Below are positions 6,152 through 7,479 of a DNA stretch of 7,479 nt, one piece after another. Position numbers and translations under genes: made by a program. How positions within the stretch are numbered: the stretch's first letter is position 1; every line of letters starts with the position of its first letter. Under the pieces are notes generated by a model. That model was not told where the DNA came from and made no database searches. It saw only the letters and a program-made list of their open reading frames with translations. Location: positions 1 through 7,479 of the forward strand of contig JANPFX010000164.1 in assembly GCA_031423635.1 (NCBI GenBank). Direction: 5' to 3'. The stretch comes from JANLQX01 sp031423635. Lineage in GTDB: Bacteria; Actinomycetota; Acidimicrobiia; Acidimicrobiales; JANYDT01.

Positions 6152-6223
6152 CGGCGACACATGGTAGCGGGCAAGCCGGCCGGCGACGGGCGCCGGTCGC
6201 GTCCACGCGCCCCCGGGCGACTC

Positions 6224-6259
6224 AAAAGCAGAAGGGGCCCAGCAGTGCTGGACCCCTCG
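6224..6259 (-). terminator. intrinsic terminator of tuf
   Basis: In the transcript GGGGTCCAG (6248-6256) pairs with CTGGGCCCC (6234-6242), nine pairs including one U-G, around a 5-base loop. The stem can be extended by an A-T pair, and it is followed by TTCTGCTTTT, which ends at 6224. It lies 42-77 bases past the tuf stop and before the sigma factor gene, so tuf and the sigma gene are likely separate transcripts. Confidence 0.8.
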
Positions 6260-6273
6260 ATGCAACGGCACGT

Positions 6274-6299
6274 GCCTCTCCCGGCTACCGGGAGAAGGC
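6274..6299 (-). other. second hairpin immediately after the tuf stop codon
   Basis: TCTCCCGG pairs perfectly with CCGGGAGA around a 3-base loop, and a GCC/GGC pairing with one bulged base extends the stem to 11 pairs. It starts one base past the tuf stop codon. It has no T tract of its own; with the terminator at 6224-6259 it forms a tandem pair of hairpins. It may protect the 3' end of the mRNA or aid termination. Confidence 0.6.
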
Positions 6300-6300
6300 G

Positions 6301-7479
6301 TTACTTGAGAATCTTGATGACGCGGCCGGCGCCCACGGTACGGCCACCCTCACGGATAGCAAACTTCAAGCCTTCTTCCATCGCAATCGTCTTGCCCAAC
6401 TCCACCGTGACCTCCAAGTTGTCACCCGGCATCACCATCTCCGTACCCTCCGGCAACTTGATCGTCCCCGTCACGTCCGTCGTCCGAAAATAAAACTGCG
6501 GACGATAATTATTGAAGAACGGCGAATGACGACCACCCTCATCCTTCGTCAACACATACATATTCGCCTCAAAATCAGTATGCGGCGTAATCGAACCAGG
6601 CTTACACAACACCTGACCACGCTCCACATCCTCCTTCTTCGTACCACGAAGAAGCGCACCAATATTATCCCCCGCCTGACCCTGATCCAACAACTTCCGG
6701 AACATCTCCACACCCGTACACGTCGTCTTCTGCGTCGTACGCAACCCAACAATCTCAATCTCATCGCCCACCTTCACGATGCCCTGCTCCACCTTGCCCG
6801 TCACCACCGTCCCACGACCAGTAATCGTGAACACATCCTCCACCGGCATCAAAAACGGCTTATCCAACGCCCGCTCCGGCAACTTGATGAACTCATCACA
6901 CGCCGCCATCAACTCCATGATCTTCGCCGCCCACACCGGATCACCCTCAAGAGCCTTCAACGCCGACACCCGCACCACCGGCGTGTCATCACCAGGAAAC
7001 TCATACGACGTCAAAAGCTCACGAACCTCGAGCTCCACCAACTCAAGAAGTTCCTCATCATCAACCGCATCCGACTTGTTCAACGCCACCACAATCCCCG
7101 GCACACCAACCTGACGCGCCAACAACACATGCTCACGCGTCTGCGGCATCGGACCATCAGTCGCCGCCACCACCAAAATCGCACCATCAACCTGAGCAGC
7201 ACCCGTAATCATGTTCTTCACATAATCCGCATGCCCCGGCATATCCACATGCGCATAATGACGATTATCCGTCTCATACTCCACATGCGCAATCGAAATC
7301 GTAATACCACGCGCCTTCTCCTCCGGCGCCTTATCAATCTGATCAAACGGCGTAAACGCCGTCGACGGATTATGATCATGCAACGTCTTCGTAATCGCCG
7401 CCGTCAACGTCGTCTTCCCATGGTCAATATGACCCATCGTACCAATATTCAAATGCGGCTTGTTCCGCTCAAATTTGGC
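6301..7479 (-). CDS. tuf: translation elongation factor EF-Tu (start codon outside window)
   Basis: EF-Tu carries aminoacyl-tRNA to the ribosomal A site in a GTP-dependent way. The window holds 392 codons; the first is the Ala of (M)AKFERNKPHLNIG, so only the start codon is likely missing and the full length is about 393. With that numbering, the P loop GHIDHGKT is at 17-24, the switch I segment KARGITI at 56-62, DMPGH at 80-84 with the catalytic His84, the guanine-specificity motif NKSD at 135-138 and SAL at 173-175. Domains 2 and 3 follow (about 210-393) and include PQFYFRTTDVTG. The Met in DMPGH (often DCPGH or DAPGH) and the Ser in NKSD (often NKCD or NKMD) are tolerated variants. Codons end mostly in G or T, unlike the other genes here, except for the last ~20. 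Its position before trnW-secE resembles enterobacterial tufB, so a second tuf near fusA is possible. Confidence 0.97.
   Translation of the reverse strand, partial: AKFERNKPHLNIGTMGHIDHGKTTLTAAITKTLHDHNPSTAFTPFDQIDKAPEEKARGITISIAHVEYETDNRHYAHVDMPGHADYVKNMITGAAQVDGAILVVAATDGPMPQTREHVLLARQVGVPGIVVALNKSDAVDDEELLELVELEVRELLTSYEFPGDDTPVVRVSALKALEGDPVWAAKIMELMAACDEFIKLPERALDKPFLMPVEDVFTITGRGTVVTGKVEQGIVKVGDEIEIVGLRTTQKTTCTGVEMFRKLLDQGQAGDNIGALLRGTKKEDVERGQVLCKPGSITPHTDFEANMYVLTKDEGGRHSPFFNNYRPQFYFRTTDVTGTIKLPEGTEMVMPGDNLEVTVELGKTIAMEEGLKFAIREGGRTVGAGRVIKILK

Noticed and set aside
6152..6271. A 40-residue N-terminal extension of the sigma factor
   Set aside because: The extension would be translated from within the tuf terminator hairpins and has no resemblance to sigma-factor N-termini; the sigma region starts shortly after the ATG at 6151.
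5342..6493. A 383-codon open frame on the plus strand across the tRNA, sigma gene and tuf end
   Set aside because: It runs antisense through a tRNA, the sigma factor and the tuf terminator, and its translation shows no family features.
1..7479. A hidden mobile element, CRISPR array, defence or biosynthetic system
   Set aside because: All long coding stretches are explained by housekeeping genes and one sigma factor; I saw no direct-repeat arrays, transposase-like protein or terminal repeats.

Overview
The window is a core translation and transcription locus from a high-GC bacterium. Every gene I can support lies on the minus strand, so transcription runs from high to low coordinates. The proteins look actinobacterial: a 141-residue L11 starting with GTG, an NusG with a long acidic Ala/Glu-rich N-terminal extension, and an RpoB N-terminus of actinobacterial type. 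A deep actinobacterial lineage such as Acidimicrobiia is my best guess, from remembered family resemblance rather than a search.

Layout in transcription order: tuf (EF-Tu, missing only its start codon at the window edge), followed by two hairpins, the second a convincing intrinsic terminator; an ECF-type sigma factor gene with no visible anti-sigma partner; a promoter candidate and tRNA-Trp(CCA); secE; nusG; rplK (L11); rplA (L1); a structured leader ending in a strong terminator/attenuator hairpin; rplJ (L10); rplL (L7/L12); a 546-base spacer with a 13-bp hairpin and two promoter candidates; and the first 304 codons of rpoB, which runs off the left edge.

The genes act together in protein synthesis, secretion and transcription. 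EF-Tu delivers aminoacyl-tRNA. L11, L1, L10 and L12 build the ribosomal stalks and the factor-binding region. SecE is a translocon subunit. NusG binds RNA polymerase, whose beta subunit is encoded at the end of the cluster. The order trnW-secE-nusG-rplKAJL-rpoB is the widely conserved one. A tuf gene just upstream recalls the tufB position in enterobacteria; the intervening sigma factor gene is less usual.

I see no mobile element, CRISPR array, defence system or other clearly new system. The observations most worth a second look are the codon usage of tuf, unlike the other genes (almost all G- or T-ending codons, except its last ~20); the sigma factor gene between tuf and tRNA-Trp; and the likely attenuation control of rplJ-rplL and the separate control of rpoB.
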